DNA from: Streptomyces caeruleatus
Lineage (GTDB): Bacteria; Actinomycetota; Actinomycetes; Streptomycetales; Streptomycetaceae
Length of the DNA: 64,000 nt
Direction of reading: 5' to 3'
Assembly (NCBI RefSeq): GCF_001514235.1
Contig: NZ_KQ948932.1
Coordinates: 1 to 64,000 of the forward strand
Shown piece after piece: positions 61,648 to 64,000 of this stretch. The notes beneath the pieces are model-generated. The model was not told the DNA's origin, did not search any database, and saw only the letters and a list, made by a program, of their open reading frames with translations. How positions within the stretch are numbered: the stretch's first letter is position 1; every line of letters begins with the position of its first letter. The position numbers were made by a program, and so were the translations under genes.

Positions 61648-62550
61648 ATGTCACTTGTGCTGCCGGGTTCGTCCGAAGACGGCCACGATCACTGCTGTTA
61701 CCGCTTTCGTGGCGGCATTCGGAGTATTCCAGTGCGCTGAGGCGGGAGCAGCACTTCCCGCCGAGGGCGGTGAACCGTCCGGCATCAGCAGGCTCTCGGA
61801 CCAGTTGACGGTTCCCTAGGGTGTTTCGTTCCTGCCGGGCAAGGCGGCGGCACTGGTGACGGAGCGAAACACCGGTGTGGTCTGGAAGGTCGGCCTGAAC
61901 GGGAGCAAGAAGCGGGTCGGCTCGGTACCGAACGCGGTCTGGAGCAAGGCCACGCAGGACAAGGGCGGTCTGTTGGGTGTCGCCGTGTCACCGACCTGGA
62001 ACGGGACGACGGACCAGGACGTGTTCTTCATGGAGACCACGGCCACCGACAACCGTGTGGTCCGGATGAAGTTCAACGGCTCCACGCTGAGCGGCTACAC
62101 GCCCGTGTTGACCGGCATCGTCAGGGACACACAGCACAACGGCGGGACGATTGCCCTCGGCCCCGACCGCTATCTCTACGTCGCCACCGGTGACGCGCAG
62201 CAGGGGCGGCTGGCCCAGAAGAAGAACTCACTCAACGGAAAGATCCTGCGGATCACCAAGACCGGTGCCGCGGCTCCGAGAAACCCCTTCGGAACCCGCG
62301 TCTACAGCTATGGTCATCGAAACCCGCAGGGTCTCGCCTGGGACGGCTCCGGGCGGCTGTGGGAAACGGAGATCGGCCAGAGCGCCTGGGACGAACTCAA
62401 CCTCATCAAGCCGGGCCGGAACTACGGCTGGCCCACCTGCGAGGGTCACTGCTCCGCCGCGGGAATGACGAACCCCAAGTTCGTGTGGGCGGTGGATCAC
62501 GGTGGAGCGCCCGCCCAGATCGCCGTCGCCGACAACGTCATCTACGCCTC
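61648..62550 (+). pseudogene. PQQ-dependent sugar dehydrogenase, broken
   Basis: The sequence reads as an exported GdhB-like dehydrogenase. A hydrophobic signal (TATITAVTAFVAAFGVF) leads to LSDQLTVP, then an in-frame TAG at 61817-61819, then GVSFLPGKAAALVTERNTGVVWKV. Homologues have VPWG here, so TGG (Trp) has become an amber codon. The rest is in frame: TQHNGGTIALGPDRYLYVATGDA, RVYSYGHRNPQGLAWDGSGRLW and GRNYGWPTCEG. It stops short near 62550, where pqqE-like sequence begins. ATG 61648 has a strong AAGGAAGG site but is in another frame than the signal peptide, hinting at a further indel. Confidence 0.78.
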
Positions 62551-63188
62551 GACAACCTCGACGCCGTCGACGCGATCATCGAGCTCGGAGTGTCCTGGGG
62601 CGTGGACCGCATCGAGCTGGCCAACGTCCAGTTCTACGGCTGGGGCCTGCTCAACCGTGCCGCGCTGCTCCCGACCCGCGACCAGCTAGCCGGCGCGCGG
62701 GACACCGTGGAGCGATGGCGAGAGCGGCTCTCTACGGGACCCGAGCTGGTCTGGGTCGTCCCCGACCACTTCGACGGTGTCGCCAAGCCCTGCATGGGCG
62801 GCTGGGGAGCGGTCTCCTCACCGTCACCCCGGACGGCACCGCCCTGCCCTGCCCGGCCGCCGCCTCGCTGCCCGACCTGGACCCGCCGAACGTCCGGGAC
62901 CATCGCCTGGACTGGATCTGGGATCACTCCGCGGCGTTCACCCGCTACCGCGGCACCGACTGGATGGTCGGCCCCTGTCGCAGCTGTTCCCGCCGCGACG
63001 AGGACTTCGGCGGCTGCCGCTGCCAGGCCTACGCTCTCACCGGGGACGCGGCCCGTACGGACCCCGCGTGCCGGCTCTCCCCGGACCACGGGGTGATCAG
63101 GGAGCTCACTGAGGGGAGCGCGGGGGCGGCCGCCCGGATCAGGCGGCGCCGACCGGGTCGGGGCGAGGGCGTCCGCACCCGGGTTTGA
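62551..63188 (+). pseudogene. pqqE remnant (PQQ biosynthesis radical SAM protein), 3' part, frameshifted
   Basis: From about 62551 one frame gives LDNLDAVDAIIELGVSWGVD then RIELANVQFYGWGLLNRAALLPTR and VAKPCMGGWG. A second frame continues LLTVTPDGTALPCPAAASLPDL, NVRDHRLDWIWDHSAAFTRYRGTDWM and GPCRSCSRRDEDFGGCRCQAYALTGD. These are the C-terminal half and SPASM cysteines of PqqE. The frames join at TGGGGAGC (62803-62810), where one missing G explains the shift. The radical-SAM N-terminal half (CxxxCxxC) is absent. It is joined directly to the dehydrogenase remnant. Confidence 0.78.
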
Positions 63189-63212
63189 CCCGCGTCACCC
63201 TCGGGGTATTCT
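63185..63212 (+). promoter_or_regulatory. S10 operon promoter
   Basis: TTGACC (63185-63190) and TATTCT (63207-63212), 16 bp apart, overlapping the end of the pqqE remnant. It gives a leader of about 340 bases. Confidence 0.55.
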
Positions 63213-63219
63213 CTCCGGC

Positions 63220-63558
63220 TCGATTGGCCAGCCCCCTGCCCCATATGGCAGACTGTCCGAGTTGCTCGGTCGAGTGTTGATGCTGCGCGCCTCCCGCCGG
63301 GAGGACCGGAAGCGAGTCCCACAGTACTCGTCGCCCTAACTGCCGTAAGGCAGCGCTGGGGCGGACGTACGGGAATCTTCCGGGAAGTGTGGTGCGGCAC
63401 TGGCCAGGCACCCGGTGAACCTCTTTCCCAAGGCAGGGATGTTCGAACAAGGGACATCTGTGTCAGCGAAAGCGCGACACGCCCGACCGCGTGGGTCGGA
63501 GGAGGTCAAGGGAACACCGGGTTCCAGAGCTGTAGAGAGACAGGACTACTGAGTAGCC
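63220..63558 (+). promoter_or_regulatory. S10 operon leader with structured RNA and the shared 25-bp element
   Basis: No gene lies here. The leader can form CCTCCCG/CGGGAGG (63290-63304) and a nested stem CGCCC...CTGCC-GTAA-GGCAG...GGGCG (63332-63363) capped by a GNRA-type loop. The 25-base element shared with the rpsL leader is at 63475-63499, ending 59 bases before rpsJ. AGAGACAGGA is near the start codon. Confidence 0.6.
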
Positions 63559-63867
63559 ATGGCGGGACAGAAGATCCGCATCCGGCTCAAGGCCTACGAC
63601 CACGAGGTCATCGACTCCTCGGCGAAGAAGATCGTCGAGACGGTGACCCGCACTGGTGCGTCGGTCGCGGGCCCGGTGCCGCTGCCCACTGAGAAGAACG
63701 TGTACTGCGTCATCAAGTCGCCGCACAAGTACAAGGACTCGCGCGAGCACTTCGAGATGCGCACGCACAAGCGCCTGATCGACATTCTCGACCCGACCCC
63801 CAAGACCGTTGACTCTCTGATGCGACTCGACCTCCCGGCCGGTGTCGACATCGAGATCAAGCTCTGA
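63559..63867 (+). CDS. rpsJ: 30S ribosomal protein S10
   Basis: A 102-aa protein of the small-subunit head (and NusE in antitermination): AGQKIRIRLKAYDHEVIDSSAKKIVETVTRTGASVAGPVPLPTEKNVYCVIKSPHKYKDSREHFEMRTHKR. It heads the S10 operon and is followed by rplC 17 bases later. Confidence 0.98.
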   Translation: MAGQKIRIRLKAYDHEVIDSSAKKIVETVTRTGASVAGPVPLPTEKNVYCVIKSPHKYKDSREHFEMRTHKRLIDILDPTPKTVDSLMRLDLPAGVDIEIKL

Positions 63868-63884
63868 GGGCTGGTGATCTGAGA

Positions 63885-64000
63885 ATGGCTAAGCAGATCA
63901 AGGGCATCCTGGGCGAGAAGCTCGGCATGACGCAGGTGTGGGACGAGAACAACCGTGTTGTTCCGGTCACCGTCGTCAAGGCCGGCCCCAACGTCGTCAC
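63885..64000 (+). CDS. rplC: 50S ribosomal protein L3, N-terminal part
   Basis: The first 38 codons read MAKQIKGILGEKLGMTQVWD, ENNRVVPVTVVKAGPNVV, the normal start of L3. The gene runs off the end of the window. Confidence 0.95.
   Translation, partial: MAKQIKGILGEKLGMTQVWDENNRVVPVTVVKAGPNVV

Noticed and set aside
61817..61819. TAG in the PQQ dehydrogenase read as a recoded codon
   Set aside because: It replaces a conserved Trp, the gene is also truncated at the 3' end and joined to a broken pqqE, so decay is the simpler reading.

Overview
The window is a piece of a Streptomyces chromosome. The DNA is about 70% GC with strong G/C bias in third codon positions. Genes often start with GTG (rpoB appears to start with TTG), and genes often overlap by ATGA. 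The gene order tRNA-Trp, secE, nusG, rplK, rplA, two lipoproteins, rplJ, rplL, rpoB, rpoC, rpsL, rpsG, fusA, tuf, ... rpsJ, rplC is the conserved actinobacterial transcription/translation core. The layout upstream of it (rpmG, HadA/HadB-like dehydratases, murB, adenosine deaminase, aspC) fits Streptomyces.

Region 1 (1-5010) is plasmid or integrative-element DNA. A rolling-circle HUH replication initiator lies on the minus strand under a promoter with two copies of a 16-bp near-palindrome. About 850 bp without genes follows and holds a large nested inverted repeat. Then come an XRE/TPR regulator and a train of four small overlapping genes that ends in a perfect 20-bp hairpin. No transfer or integrase gene is visible; the window starts just past rep. 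Region 2 (5011-12500) is ordinary chromosome with wear: YccF and an opposite-strand YccF remnant, SMI1/KNR4, an APC permease, GlsB, YajQ, tRNA-Tyr (the kind of gene used by SLP1-type elements, unoccupied here), a frameshifted NTF2-like gene, an SDR protein and an amidohydrolase-like protein.

Region 3 (12500-34740) is the core: tRNA-Thr, tRNA-Met, rpmG, the split dehydratase pair, a TetR/MFS efflux pair with matching operators, murB, add, aspC, tRNA-Trp, and the secE to rpoC genes with clear promoters, leaders and terminators.

Region 4 (34740-41900) is an accessory island wedged between rpoC and rpsL and is the most interesting part of the window. On the minus strand, in order of transcription, it holds a Crp/Fnr-like cyclic-nucleotide regulator, a class III nucleotide cyclase with intact catalytic residues, a 708-aa NTPase-like protein with an altered Walker A, an SPFH/band-7-like protein, a Pycsar-type transmembrane effector (PycTM family) and an M48 metalloprotease. 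The cyclase C-terminus and the NTPase-like N-terminus carry the same Gly/Asp/Gln/His motif, and a CRP-like palindrome sits between the regulator and the cyclase. I read this as an enlarged Pycsar-like defence system whose cyclic nucleotide may feed both a membrane effector and a transcription factor.

Region 5 (41900-46690) is the str operon (rpsL, rpsG, fusA, tuf). Region 6 (46690-61490) fills the tuf-to-rpsJ gap with a Wzx/Wzy-type surface polysaccharide locus: an initiating phosphoglycosyltransferase, CDP-alcohol transferase, WcaF-like acyltransferase, two GT4 enzymes, a GDP-mannose 3,5-epimerase-like enzyme, a methyltransferase, a polymerase, a chain-length protein, a flippase, a secreted beta-propeller protein and a cytidylyltransferase. 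Region 7 (61640-63190) is a decayed PQQ locus: a sugar dehydrogenase with an in-frame amber codon joined to the 3' part of a frameshifted pqqE. Region 8 is the start of the S10 operon (rpsJ, partial rplC); its leader shares a 25-bp hairpin element with the rpsL leader.
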